A stretch of 64,000 bases of DNA from Mariniphaga sp. (GTDB taxonomy: Bacteria; Bacteroidota; Bacteroidia; Bacteroidales; Prolixibacteraceae): contig JAGXGA010000029.1 in NCBI GenBank assembly GCA_024636975.1, forward strand, positions 186,001-250,000, given 5' to 3'. The translations under genes were made by a program, and so were the position numbers. The notes beneath the pieces were generated by a model. The model saw only the letters and a list, made by a program, of their open reading frames with translations. It was not told the DNA's origin and made no database searches. Numbering within the stretch: position 1 is the first letter of the stretch; every line of letters begins with the position of its first letter. Positions 1 through 8,145 of this stretch are shown piece after piece.

Positions 1-590
1 TTTTGATCTCAAACAACGGATCGGAAAAGAAAAAATCAGGCTTCCCAACCAAGCGTCCCGAAAAACTGGATGCCGATGTTGTACGTTTTCAAAACAACAA
101 GGAGAAATGGATTGCCTTTATAGGTCTTATGGATAACAAACCTTATGAAATCTTCACCGGGCTCTCTGATGATGAAGACGGAATTCTTCTTCCGCGTTCC
201 ATTACCCACGGATACATCATTAAAAGCTATGATCCCGATGGAAATTCAAGGTACGATTTTCAGTACATTAATAAAAGAGGATACAAAACTACCATTGAAG
301 GGCTTTCATTTAAATTCAATCCTGTTTACTGGAATTACGCCAAACTGATATCAGGAACCCTGCGCCACGGAATGCCCATACATAAGATAGTGGAACTGGT
401 TACCAGCCTTCAGCTCGATAATGAAACCATTAATTCATGGAAAGCAGGTGTTGCCCGTGCGCTTAAGAAGTATATCCCGAACGGAACGCTGGCTGAGGAT
501 GCCTTGTGCGAAGAGTGTGGCTCCGATGAAGTGGTATACCAGGAAGGATGCCTTACCTGTTTGTCGTGCGGATCATCAAAATGTGGATAA
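1..590 (+). CDS. nrdJ: Adenosylcobalamin-dependent (class II) ribonucleotide reductase, C-terminal part
   Basis: This is the 3' end of a gene that starts before the window; the frame is open from the left edge to a TAA at 588-590, giving about 195 residues. The product reduces ribonucleotides to deoxyribonucleotides in the cytoplasm using coenzyme B12. The visible part matches the TSCPD-type C-terminal region of B12-dependent reductases (LPRSITHGYIIK, then ISGTLRHGMPIHKIVEL). It ends in a cysteine-rich tail, C-x2-C near residue 168 and C-x2-C-x2-C-x4-C at the end, of the kind that re-reduces the active-site disulfide. The catalytic barrel and B12 site lie outside the window, so class II is inferred from the tail. 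A terminator follows directly. Confidence 0.85.
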   Translation, partial: LISNNGSEKKKSGFPTKRPEKLDADVVRFQNNKEKWIAFIGLMDNKPYEIFTGLSDDEDGILLPRSITHGYIIKSYDPDGNSRYDFQYINKRGYKTTIEGLSFKFNPVYWNYAKLISGTLRHGMPIHKIVELVTSLQLDNETINSWKAGVARALKKYIPNGTLAEDALCEECGSDEVVYQEGCLTCLSCGSSKCG

Positions 591-622
591 TTGCAAACAA
601 AAGAAGAGTATCGCATATATTT

Positions 623-658
623 AAAAACCAGGGCAAATATTTGTCCTGGTTTTTTTTG
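623..658 (+). terminator. Rho-independent terminator after nrdJ
   Basis: A perfect 10-bp stem, AAAAACCAGG (623-632) with CCTGGTTTTT (645-654), extends inward through GCAAAT/ATTTGT with one G-T pair and is followed by a T run. It sits 33 bases after the nrdJ stop. The A/T flanks are symmetric, so it could also act on transcripts arriving from gcvH. Confidence 0.85.
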
Positions 659-738
659 GTTTTAAGCAGTTTTCCCAAACTCCGGCAAGAATTTTCAATG
701 CACCATTATAAGCACATCAAAATTAAAATACGGAGCTT

Positions 739-1119
739 TTATGCTTCAATCATTTTTTTGTAATCATCGGCCGACATCAGATTATCAAGTTCCCCGGCAT
801 CACTTACCGCAATTTTTATCATCCAGCCTTTGCCGTAAGGATCTTTGTTTACCAGTTCAGGCTCATCAGCCAACGCCGGATTTACTTCCTTAACGGTACC
901 GTTAACAGGCATGAACAGGTCGGAAACTGTTTTAACCGCTTCAACTGTCCCAAAGGTATCCCCGTGTTCAAGCTCCTCACCTTCCGTCTCAATTTCAACA
1001 AAAACAACATCGCCCAACTCATTCTGGGCATAATCGGTAATTCCAACAACCACTGTATCTCCGTCCACCTTTACCCATTCATGATCTTCGGTGTACTTTA
1101 AATCTGCCGGTATTTTCAT
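739..1119 (-). CDS. gcvH: Glycine cleavage system H protein
   Basis: The 126-residue product is the lipoyl-carrying shuttle of the glycine cleavage system; it carries the aminomethyl group between the P and T proteins in the cytoplasm. The length is normal. The N-terminus (KYTEDHEWVK) is the conserved H-protein start, and the lipoylation lysine is K63 in GTVEAVKTVSDLFMPVNG. No other gcv gene is adjacent, as is common in Bacteroidota. It is divergent from tsaE across a 262-base gap in which I could not identify a convincing promoter. Confidence 0.97.
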   Translation of the reverse strand: MKIPADLKYTEDHEWVKVDGDTVVVGITDYAQNELGDVVFVEIETEGEELEHGDTFGTVEAVKTVSDLFMPVNGTVKEVNPALADEPELVNKDPYGKGWMIKIAVSDAGELDNLMSADDYKKMIEA

Positions 1120-1381
1120 CTGCGTAATTTTTTATTAATTAAAAAAAGAAGATTTATATAATTACAAAAAGAAATGTTTCTGCATTAATTTAATTTCAAA
1201 ATTAATACTTTTTACCGGATTCATTGTTCTATATACTATCCAATTACCTGACTTATGTCGCATTTCTTGAATTCATTTGTGTGTATCTGAGTTTCATTTT
1301 GTAATATTGTATTAAATCCACTAAAGGAGAGATTCCTTTTAATACAGGGTTTACCATTATTGGAATATTTGAAGAACAAGC

Positions 1382-1804
1382 ATGTATTCAGTTAAAATAA
1401 CCACTTTAAAAGCGATCGGAAAAGCGGCAAAAGAACTTATTGAGCGGTTTCCCCAACAGCGGGTTTTTGCTTTTTACGGAAAAATGGGCGCCGGCAAAAC
1501 AACCTTTATACAAGCTATTTGCAGAGAACTTGGAACACACGACAATGTAACCAGCCCCACATTTGCACTCATAAATGAGTACAAAACCATAAAAGGCGAT
1601 TCAATTTTCCATTTCGATTTTTATCGCATTAAGGAGATGGAAGAGGCTTTTGACCTGGGATATGAAGATTACATCTACAGCGGGAATTATTGCCTTATTG
1701 AATGGCCTGAAAAGATTGAACCCTTGCTGCCACAGGAATTTGTAGCTGTAAATATTGAAGTTGAGGAAAACGAAATGCGTAATATAACAGCATCACCCGG
1801 ATAA
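1382..1804 (+). CDS. tsaE: tRNA threonylcarbamoyladenosine biosynthesis ATPase TsaE
   Basis: The 140-residue cytoplasmic P-loop ATPase partners with TsaB/TsaD in making t6A37 on ANN-decoding tRNAs. The Walker A motif GKMGAGKTT spans residues 33-41, followed by the family signature SPTFALINEY and HFDFYRI. The length fits the family (about 135-160). The ATG at 1382 directly precedes the conserved start. It is followed after 53 bases by the alanine dehydrogenase gene on the same strand, so the two may be co-transcribed. Confidence 0.95.
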   Translation: MYSVKITTLKAIGKAAKELIERFPQQRVFAFYGKMGAGKTTFIQAICRELGTHDNVTSPTFALINEYKTIKGDSIFHFDFYRIKEMEEAFDLGYEDYIYSGNYCLIEWPEKIEPLLPQEFVAVNIEVEENEMRNITASPG

Positions 1805-1857
1805 ATGAATAGCTGGTGTGATTTTGAAAACCATTTATACAGAAAATTAAAAAATTT

Positions 1858-3078
1858 ATGACAGTGAAAGAGGAGTCACGGGAAAGTGTTTCGGTTTCGA
1901 AAACCATGTTGATGCCCAAAGAGGAGATGCTTGAAATAAAAACCCGCGGGCAAAGAATTAAAATAGGTATTCCTTCCGATTTTTCAAAAGTTGAATACAG
2001 GGTACCGCTGACTCCCCAGGCGGTTGACCTGCTTACCTCTTACGGTCACGAAATATACATCGAAACAAATGCAGGAAAAATGGCCAGCTATTCCGACCAG
2101 GCCTATCGTGAAGCCGGGGCTGTAATAGTGGAGAAAAAGGAAGAAGTGTTTCAGTGCGACATTATACTCCGTGTTGCACCATTCGAGAATGATGAAATTG
2201 ATTTGCTGCGCGGTGGACAGGTCATTTTTTCGAATATGCAGATCCAGGCCCATTGCAGGGAATCGATGCAAAAGCTTATGCAAAAAAAGGTGACCACAAT
2301 TGCCTTCGAGAACATCGAGAATGAATATGGTTTCCCGCCCATTGTACACCAGATGAGCCAGATAGCAGGAATAACCGCCATAACCCTGGCCAGCGAATAC
2401 ATGAGCAAAGCCCATAACGGCAAAGGCGTGCTATTTGGCGAAGTAACCGGCATTACACCTGCTGAGCTTGTAATTATCGGAACCAGTACTGCCGCCGAGT
2501 ATGCTGCACGTGCAGCCCTCAACCTGGGTATCCTGGTAAAAGTATTCGATACCTCTGTTTACGATTTAAGCAAACTGGAAGAAAAACTGGGACGTCCGGT
2601 ATTCACCTCCGTGTTTTATCCAAAAGTGCTGAAAAAAGCGCTCCTATCGGCCGATGCGGTTATCGGCGCCATGATGTTTAACACAACCCCTAAATTTAAG
2701 GTCTCTGAAGATTTGATAAAGCAAATGAAGGAAGGTTCGGTTATTATCGATCTAAACGCCAGCCAGGGCGGCTGTTTCGAAACTACCCGGAGTACCGACC
2801 TTAACAACCCCACCTATATACAGCATGGTGTTGTGCATTACTGTGTTCCCAACTCGCCGGCCATTGTTGCCCGAACGGCATCCATTTCATTCAGCAATAC
2901 CCTTATCCCTATTTTACTTGCCATTGGCGACATCGGCGGAATGGACAACTACATTAAAAATTCAAAGGGATTTCGCAAAGGCGTATACATCTATCACGGC
3001 ATTCTCACAAACAACGATATCGGAAATCTTTTCAACATTCCTTCAAAAGACATCGAATTGCTGCTGGCGATTTTTTAA
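1858..3078 (+). CDS. ald: Alanine dehydrogenase (AlaDH/PNT family)
   Basis: The 406-residue protein belongs to the alanine dehydrogenase/pyridine nucleotide transhydrogenase family and probably interconverts L-alanine and pyruvate plus ammonia with NAD. Residues about 35-170 form the N-terminal catalytic domain (IGIPSDFSKVEYRVPLTPQ), and the NAD-binding Rossmann fold starts near VIIGTSTAAEYAARAALNLG with V..D at KVFDTS. The extra 25-30 N-terminal residues are unusual; a later Met at residue 17 or 24 is possible. The family also contains transhydrogenase alpha subunits and related oxidoreductases, so substrate specificity is inferred. It lies downstream of tsaE and ends before a repeat-rich convergent gap. 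Confidence 0.85.
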   Translation: MTVKEESRESVSVSKTMLMPKEEMLEIKTRGQRIKIGIPSDFSKVEYRVPLTPQAVDLLTSYGHEIYIETNAGKMASYSDQAYREAGAVIVEKKEEVFQCDIILRVAPFENDEIDLLRGGQVIFSNMQIQAHCRESMQKLMQKKVTTIAFENIENEYGFPPIVHQMSQIAGITAITLASEYMSKAHNGKGVLFGEVTGITPAELVIIGTSTAAEYAARAALNLGILVKVFDTSVYDLSKLEEKLGRPVFTSVFYPKVLKKALLSADAVIGAMMFNTTPKFKVSEDLIKQMKEGSVIIDLNASQGGCFETTRSTDLNNPTYIQHGVVHYCVPNSPAIVARTASISFSNTLIPILLAIGDIGGMDNYIKNSKGFRKGVYIYHGILTNNDIGNLFNIPSKDIELLLAIF

Positions 3079-3192
3079 TTCCTGTGAAGAAAATTTAATC
3101 TATTCTATCCTGTTTTCCTGACAGGGAGGGTATTCATGTATGCTTACCAGTAAGCTTATATACACGATAAATCCGACTGACCTTCTCCGGAC

Positions 3193-3304
3193 TAAACTCA
3201 ATGTAAATTCAATATTAACTCAATATTAACTCAATGTAAATTCAATTATAATTGAATTTACATTGAGTTATGTATGAGTTTACAATGAGTTAATACTGAA
3301 TTTG
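3193..3304. repeat. 112-bp inverted array of 11-bp repeats, copy 1
   Basis: Five consecutive 11-bp units (TAAACTCAATG, TAAATTCAATA, TTAACTCAATA, TTAACTCAATG, TAAATTCAATT; 3193-3247) are followed by a central AT (3248-3249) and five units in reverse orientation (3250-3304). The central 44 bases (3227-3270) are a perfect palindrome. ACCTTCTCC at 3180-3188 precedes it and GGAGAA at 3309-3314 follows it. The same design, exactly 112 bp, recurs at 40568-40679. Its function is unknown. Confidence 0.9.
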
Positions 3305-3348
3305 GTTAGGAGAAAAGCTAAATTAGGTTAGGGGAATTAGCTAATAAT
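3305..3348 (+). repeat. Two imperfect 22-bp direct repeats
   Basis: GTTAGGAGAAAAGCTAAATTAG (3305-3326, written here only to locate it as GTTAGG...ATTAG) is followed immediately by GTTAGGGGAATTAGCTAATA beginning at 3327. The units share the GTTAGG.GAA..AGCTAA pattern. The period equals two of the 11-bp units of the adjoining 112-bp array. Confidence 0.6.
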
Positions 3349-3567
3349 CGAATGGGTTAAGATGCCGTGTGGGACTTATTGGGACAAGTGGGACTATGGA
3401 TGAGTTATAGATTGAAATGATCTTAGAGGATGAATAAAAAATTGCCGGAAATTTTAATACAAGGGTAATTTTGGCACATTACTTTTAGCACCTCAATAAG
3501 GACTTAAGCCTGTTACACCCTTCTTAGACAGGAAAATACAACAGAAAAAAAAAGAGATATTTTATGC

Positions 3568-5505
3568 TTATTTTTTTACCAGGATCATCATTGAAATTCC
3601 TTCCACTTCCACCTCACCTGATATTTCAGCCAATCCTTCATTGCTGAACCGTTCGCCCTGCACCATAACACGGTATTTACCTTCGGGCAGTGGCTGTGAG
3701 ATTTTCTTCCGGTTTCCGTTAAGAATCAGGATGATGTCTCCCCATGGGTCACCGGCAGATCTTCCGTCGATGCAATAGGTAACGACACCCATCTGGTATT
3801 TCGAACAAAATTGTATGGAATGCTGAATCTGGCTGGTTACGGACATTCTGAAAGCCGGATGGTTTTTTCGCAGTGCCACCAGGTTTTTGTAGTATTCAAA
3901 AACATCGTAATTTTCCTTTTTCAAGTTCCAGTCGATTTGATTTACCGAATCGGGCGATTTGTATGAATTTCCGTTGCCCCCCTTGGTGCGGCAGAATTCT
4001 GTACCGGCGTGTAAAAATGGTATTCCCTGTGATGTAAGAATAACGGCGCCTGCAAGTTTAACCATTTTTTGCATTTCCTGCAGTGAGGCCTTTGAGCAGC
4101 TCGATTTGAGTTTGTCCCACAGGGTGTAATTATCGTGGCAGGAAACATAATTGATGCACTGCACCGGTTGGGCAGCCCAGGGTTGCTTCGATGATTCAAC
4201 GTAATCGTATACAATTTGCGGGTGCGAAACGGCAGCCACCACACCAAATTTTACGTTTTCTTCCCGCAAGTCGAGACCGCTCACAAATCCTTTAGTCTTC
4301 TTGCTGCTGTGATTACCTTTCAATGCATCACGTAAATCGTCATTAAAAGCAGCAATCCCAGGCAGTTTTGTCAGATTGCGTTTAGTTGCACGTTTCTCAT
4401 CAGGCATCGGACTGTAATCGGCAGCCCAACCTTCGCCGTAAATCAACAGACCGGGTTTTATCTTTTGCAGTTCCGATTTTATCAGGTTCATGGTTTTAAT
4501 ATCGTAAATGCCCATCAAATCGAACCGAAAACCATCGACATGGTATTCCTGAACCCAATATTTCAGCGAGTCGATTATATATTTACGCACCATGTGGCGT
4601 TCGGTAGCCAGTTCATTGCCACATCCCGAGGCATTGGAAAAGGTACCATCGGGTTTTTGCCTGTAAAAATAGCCCGGAACCGTTTGGTTAAAAACCGATT
4701 CTTTGGCATAAAAGGTATGGTTATATACCACGTCGAGCACTACACCAATACCTGCAGCATGGATTGACTGTACCATTTTCTTAAATTCCCTGATACGCAC
4801 TGTTCCGTCATACGGGTCGGTGGCATATGAGCCTTCCAGGGCATTGTAGTGCTGGGGATCGTATCCCCAGTTGTATTTTTCGAGCGGCTTTTCCTCATCA
4901 ACGGTTGCAAAATCATTTACCGGAAGCAGGTGAACATGAGTGATTCCAAGTTCCTTTAGGTGTTCAAGACCAGTTGCAAGACCATCGGCTGTTCGGGTAT
5001 TCTCCTCTGTAAAGCCAAGATATTTACCTTTATTCTGAATACCGGAGGATTCGGAAATTGAAAAATCGCGCACGTGCGATTCATAGATAATGGCATCGGT
5101 ATAGCTTTTCAAAACAGGTGAAGCATCCGATTCCCAGTTTTCAGGATTGGTTTTGGCGGGATTGTAAATCAAACCTTTGATTCCATTCACACCCACACAC
5201 CGGGTATAAATATCAGGAGTCTCTTTCAGCCATTCTCCGTCGTTAATGCGAAAAGCATAGAATCTGCCCTCGTAATCGCCCGTTAAAATAGTCGACCAGG
5301 TTCCGTTTCCGCTTGCCTGAAGCTGTGTTTTATGAAAATCATCCCCGCTTTTGCCATCTTTATAAAGCCTGAATTCAACCATTTTAGCGGTTGGAGCCCA
5401 TATTTTCACTGTTGTTTTTTCAGGAGTCCAGATGACACCTAAATCATCTCCTTCGTAAAAAGGATATATAGAGAAATCGATGTGATTAAATTTCCAGTCC
5501 CTCAT
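3568..5505 (-). CDS. pulA: Type I pullulanase (GH13 debranching enzyme)
   Basis: The 645-residue enzyme hydrolyses alpha-1,6 branch points of pullulan, starch fragments or glycogen. An N-terminal CBM48-like beta-sandwich (about 20-110) precedes the GH13 barrel. The type I pullulanase signature YNWGYDP is at 211-217, followed by DVVYNH (258-263), nucleophile D329 in GFRFDLMG, acid/base E358 in YGEGWA, and SCHDNYTLWDK. There is no signal peptide, so it probably acts in the cytoplasm on glycogen or imported maltodextrin. Its ATG overlaps the stop codon of the upstream small membrane-protein gene (TAATG), which implies translational coupling. Confidence 0.93.
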   Translation of the reverse strand: MRDWKFNHIDFSIYPFYEGDDLGVIWTPEKTTVKIWAPTAKMVEFRLYKDGKSGDDFHKTQLQASGNGTWSTILTGDYEGRFYAFRINDGEWLKETPDIYTRCVGVNGIKGLIYNPAKTNPENWESDASPVLKSYTDAIIYESHVRDFSISESSGIQNKGKYLGFTEENTRTADGLATGLEHLKELGITHVHLLPVNDFATVDEEKPLEKYNWGYDPQHYNALEGSYATDPYDGTVRIREFKKMVQSIHAAGIGVVLDVVYNHTFYAKESVFNQTVPGYFYRQKPDGTFSNASGCGNELATERHMVRKYIIDSLKYWVQEYHVDGFRFDLMGIYDIKTMNLIKSELQKIKPGLLIYGEGWAADYSPMPDEKRATKRNLTKLPGIAAFNDDLRDALKGNHSSKKTKGFVSGLDLREENVKFGVVAAVSHPQIVYDYVESSKQPWAAQPVQCINYVSCHDNYTLWDKLKSSCSKASLQEMQKMVKLAGAVILTSQGIPFLHAGTEFCRTKGGNGNSYKSPDSVNQIDWNLKKENYDVFEYYKNLVALRKNHPAFRMSVTSQIQHSIQFCSKYQMGVVTYCIDGRSAGDPWGDIILILNGNRKKISQPLPEGKYRVMVQGERFSNEGLAEISGEVEVEGISMMILVKK

Positions 5506-6050
5506 TAAAAATTAAATAACGTTTTTCGCAATAATACCTTCCTGCTTCCCAGTTGACGGCCCTTTACATCTTTTACCACAACCCTTGCTCTTGGAAGTCT
5601 TTTCAGTGTTCTGTCGAACCCATAAAAACGGTGCAAATCGATGTTTAGCGTATGAGTTTGGTCTTTCATCAGGAACAGCGGATAATACCAGTTTTTATTT
5701 GTCCCTTTCAGCTTAAATTTCCGGGTTACCCAAATACTGCTGAGAACAAGCATCGGACTGCCCACATCCACATCGTTTTTACCCTGGTTGGTAACAATTA
5801 ACTCAAGGTAACGCGGATAATAAAGACGGTCCTTCTTAAGTTCAACCGTCACTTTTTTCCGCACCGGAAATTTAAACTTAAACCCTCCTGCACTTTTACG
5901 TTTCAGGAGAAAAAAAACGGCCGTCACCCCTGAAACAGCAATAAGAATCAACAGCCACACCAGCTTGTGTCCTTCAGGTCCTACCACATTGTTAGCCAAA
6001 AGCCGGCTGGAAGAACCTATTGTAAAAAGTATGGCTAACACCTGTATCAT
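5505..6050 (-). CDS. Unknown small membrane protein coupled to pullulanase gene
   Basis: I do not recognise this 181-residue protein. The first 20 residues look like a signal peptide or membrane segment, and a second hydrophobic segment (VWLLILIAVSGVTAVFFLL, about 31-49) ends at lysines and arginines. A soluble, basic, beta-rich domain of about 130 residues follows (KVTVELKKDRLYYPRYLELIVTNQG), possibly immunoglobulin-like. The stop overlaps the pullulanase start by one base, so both are probably made from one mRNA. A link to glycogen use rests only on this arrangement. Confidence 0.75.
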   Translation of the reverse strand: MIQVLAILFTIGSSSRLLANNVVGPEGHKLVWLLILIAVSGVTAVFFLLKRKSAGGFKFKFPVRKKVTVELKKDRLYYPRYLELIVTNQGKNDVDVGSPMLVLSSIWVTRKFKLKGTNKNWYYPLFLMKDQTHTLNIDLHRFYGFDRTLKRLPRARVVVKDVKGRQLGSRKVLLRKTLFNF

Positions 6051-6340
6051 CCTTTTTTATTTACCCCGCAAATGTAGTGGAAATTTTATATTGAACCGAT
6101 ATAAATTAGTTGGTCCGGCAGAACCGGACAATTTGCAGGAGACAATTCAAATACCCTGCCGAAAACATCATAATTATAAAATTAGCTGGTGCAGTTTTTA
6201 GAAATTTCCAGTTTATCAGCTCCACCCAACAGCTTCTTAAATAAATAAACCATCGCTTTGTTAATAAATTGTAAGCAATGGCAACATTTTTGCTTATCAT
6301 TTACTAATAAAATAGTATTTTGTATTTAATTTGATGATAA

Positions 6341-6790
6341 ATGGAATTTAGAATGAAGCAACTGGTTTGTCCCATATCAAATGAAAAGGTAAATGAGCGC
6401 CTTACAAGGCTGAATGCCTTTTTCACAATTCTGCTGGTGGCAGCAGGGTTTATATTTAATTCTGTGTTGTTTCCGCTTTTGCTGATGGTCGATTTCTTTA
6501 TCCGGGCCTTTGCCAATTCCAGGTACAGCCCTGTAAGTTATGCCAGTTCAGGGCTGGCGCGATTGCTTCATTTACGTAAAATACCCATCGATAAAGCGCC
6601 AAAGATTTTTGCTGCGCGAATGGGATTTTTAATGACATTGGTAATTGCCGTTCTTTTTATACTGGGATTCTATACCTCATCGATGGTTATAGCCGGCATC
6701 CTGGTATTTTTCGCCACACTTGAATTTGCCTTTGGAATTTGTGTTGGCTGTTACATTTACACTTATTTTGTATTACCCGCTTATAGATAA
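6341..6790 (+). CDS. DUF4395 family membrane protein
   Basis: The 149-residue protein has about four membrane segments (near 25-52, 93-113, 115-130 and 132-146). Its opening (CPISNEKVNERLTRLNAFFTI) is typical of DUF4395, as is the loop DFFIRAFANSRYSPVSYAS. Function is unknown; relatives are often found near thioredoxin or rhodanese genes, but none is adjacent here. An internal Met at residue 5 (6353) is an alternative start. A clear terminator follows. Confidence 0.85.
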   Translation: MEFRMKQLVCPISNEKVNERLTRLNAFFTILLVAAGFIFNSVLFPLLLMVDFFIRAFANSRYSPVSYASSGLARLLHLRKIPIDKAPKIFAARMGFLMTLVIAVLFILGFYTSSMVIAGILVFFATLEFAFGICVGCYIYTYFVLPAYR

Positions 6791-6859
6791 AATAGCGCCA
6801 TGACAACATCAGGACTTAACTAGTGCCTGTTCATAACTACTCACTTGAAAACTCGAAAG

Positions 6860-6895
6860 CAGCCCTGGTGAAAACCGGGGTTGTTTGTTTTTATT
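6860..6895 (+). terminator. Terminator after DUF4395 gene
   Basis: CAGCCCTGG (6860-6868) pairs with CCGGGGTTG (6875-6883), including G-T pairs, with a TGAAAA loop. A T-rich tail (TTGTTTTTATT) follows. Confidence 0.75.
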
Positions 6896-7277
6896 ATTTC
6901 GTTTCCTGCTGAAGCATTTTCATGTCTATTTTCTTCTGCAGTATATGATAATGCACCGAGGAATCAGGTACACTTATGGTCATGTTTGAGGAAAATCCAG
7001 ATCCGGGTCGCACAATGGGCATATGAAAATAATCTGTGGCACTACTTGCGGAATTATGTGCCTCATTTATATCCCCGGGATAATTGAATAGCTTGTCTGT
7101 TAAGGCAGGAGCTTCCAGATCGGGTAGTTTAAACTGAGGAAAAGAATCGAAAAGGGAATCCTTTTGCCAGGGAATCTTATCATCAAAAGGTATCGACTTC
7201 AATTTATCAGGCTTTTCCTGTGCCTGGACTAAACAGGCGAATGTAATAATCACTAAAAAAAATATCAGTGTTTTCAT
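6894..7277 (-). CDS. Small secreted protein of unknown function
   Basis: The 127-residue product has a clear signal peptide (KTLIFFLVIITFACLVQAQ, cut near residue 20). The mature part is rich in P, D and S with no recognisable domain (PWQKDSLFDSFPQFKLPDLEAP). The start fits the signal peptide, and a Bacteroidota -7 element lies about 27 bases upstream. I do not recognise a family. Confidence 0.7.
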   Translation of the reverse strand: MKTLIFFLVIITFACLVQAQEKPDKLKSIPFDDKIPWQKDSLFDSFPQFKLPDLEAPALTDKLFNYPGDINEAHNSASSATDYFHMPIVRPGSGFSSNMTISVPDSSVHYHILQKKIDMKMLQQETK

Positions 7278-7303
7278 TGGAGTCGGATTTAAATGATTTT
7301 ATA

Positions 7304-7311
7304 CAAATATA
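7304..7311 (-). promoter_or_regulatory. Bacteroidota -7 element TATATTTG upstream of the small secreted protein gene
   Basis: The minus strand reads TATATTTG, a match to TAnnTTTG, 27 bases before the start codon at 7277. No good TTG -33 partner was found at the usual distance, so this is supported by the -7 box alone. Confidence 0.5.
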
Positions 7312-7446
7312 CGTTTATCGTGACTAAATGTTTATACCATAAAATTGAAAATAACTATCCGAAAATAAACATGAACCACCTGTCGGACAAAATGGTGCAT
7401 TAAAAAGTACAATATAAATTCCGGCGTCTGAGATCTCTGGGATCTG

Positions 7447-7839
7447 CTATTCCGTATTGAATTTCACCGAACAAAATCCATTCCTTCCTTCATTCAATCT
7501 GCACCATATTGCAAATTGTTGTGGTTTTTGTTCTAATGGTAACCTTCTGCCATTTATGTGTGAAAATTCCACCGGCCATAAAGTATAGGTTTCTCCGGCA
7601 CGAAGGTTCATGTCTGAAATTTTGTAATAACCATTAATCGTCACCTCAGCGCTCAGGTAGTCAATAGTATCGTTGTTGCTGACTAAAATCCGGCTGCCAT
7701 CAAATGTAACCGCTGCATTTAATGGCACCAGTGCACCTTCTCCTTTCTTTTCCTTTTGAAGTGCTAATACTACTATGCTAATTGTTCCAATTGCCAGGAC
7801 AAAAAATGCTGCTTTTGGTTTAATTCTGATCTTTTCCAT
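7447..7839 (-). CDS. Unknown single-pass membrane protein
   Basis: This is a 130-residue product if the ATG at 7839 (MEKIRIKPK) is used. That start puts one membrane segment (AAFFVLAIGTISIVVLAL) near the N-terminus. The same frame is open to an ATG at 7938, but that extension overlaps the LytTR remnant in another frame and looks non-coding. The outer part resembles a small beta-rich domain (AVTFDGSRILVSNNDTIDYL). Family not recognised. Confidence 0.65.
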   Translation of the reverse strand: MEKIRIKPKAAFFVLAIGTISIVVLALQKEKKGEGALVPLNAAVTFDGSRILVSNNDTIDYLSAEVTINGYYKISDMNLRAGETYTLWPVEFSHINGRRLPLEQKPQQFAIWCRLNEGRNGFCSVKFNTE

Positions 7840-7868
7840 TTGTTTTGGTCGTACATATGATCCTTCTG

Positions 7869-8138
7869 TTAGTTCTGTCTGCTCATTTTTAGCCGTTCCA
7901 GTACCTTTTCTTTTCTTCGGCGGGAAACCGGTATGCATTCACCGCTGGAAAGCTTTAACTTGCTGTCGGTTTTAATGTATGCTTTTATATGATTCAGGTT
8001 TACGAGGTGGGATTTATGTACCCTCACGAAATTATACTCGTGAAGCAACTCCTCGAATTCCACCAGGGTTCGTGACACCAGCAGGTGTTTTTCGCCCTCG
8101 AACCAGATATGGGTATAGTTTCCTTCGCAAGACCTGGT
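7869..8138 (-). pseudogene. Truncated LytTR DNA-binding domain (response-regulator remnant)
   Basis: The minus-strand frame from 8138 to a stop at 7869 encodes the C-terminal three quarters of a LytTR domain: CEGNYTHIWF, then LVSRTLVEFEELL, then FVRVHKSHLVNLNHIKAY and IPVSRRRKEKVLERL. These are core LytTR motifs. There is no receiver domain and no plausible start; an in-frame TGA (8139-8141) lies just before the domain, five bases after the end of the skp frame. Full-length relatives have about 240 residues. It reads as the 3' remnant of a LytTR response regulator cut by a deletion. Confidence 0.75.
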
Positions 8139-8145
8139 TCATTTT

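Larger units (their letters stand above)
3079..3567. other. Repeat-rich convergent intergenic region
   Basis: This 489-base gap between ald and the pullulanase gene holds the 112-bp inverted array (3193-3304), two 22-bp direct repeats after it (3305-3348) and three GGGAC words at 3371, 3381 and 3390. I see no coding sequence in it and no standard T-tailed terminator for either convergent gene. Confidence 0.8.

Noticed and set aside
3193-3304. 112-bp palindrome read as a bidirectional terminator for ald and pulA
   Set aside because: The arms are AT-rich with no GC core and no T run at the stem base; the identical design at 40568-40679 does not sit between convergent genes.
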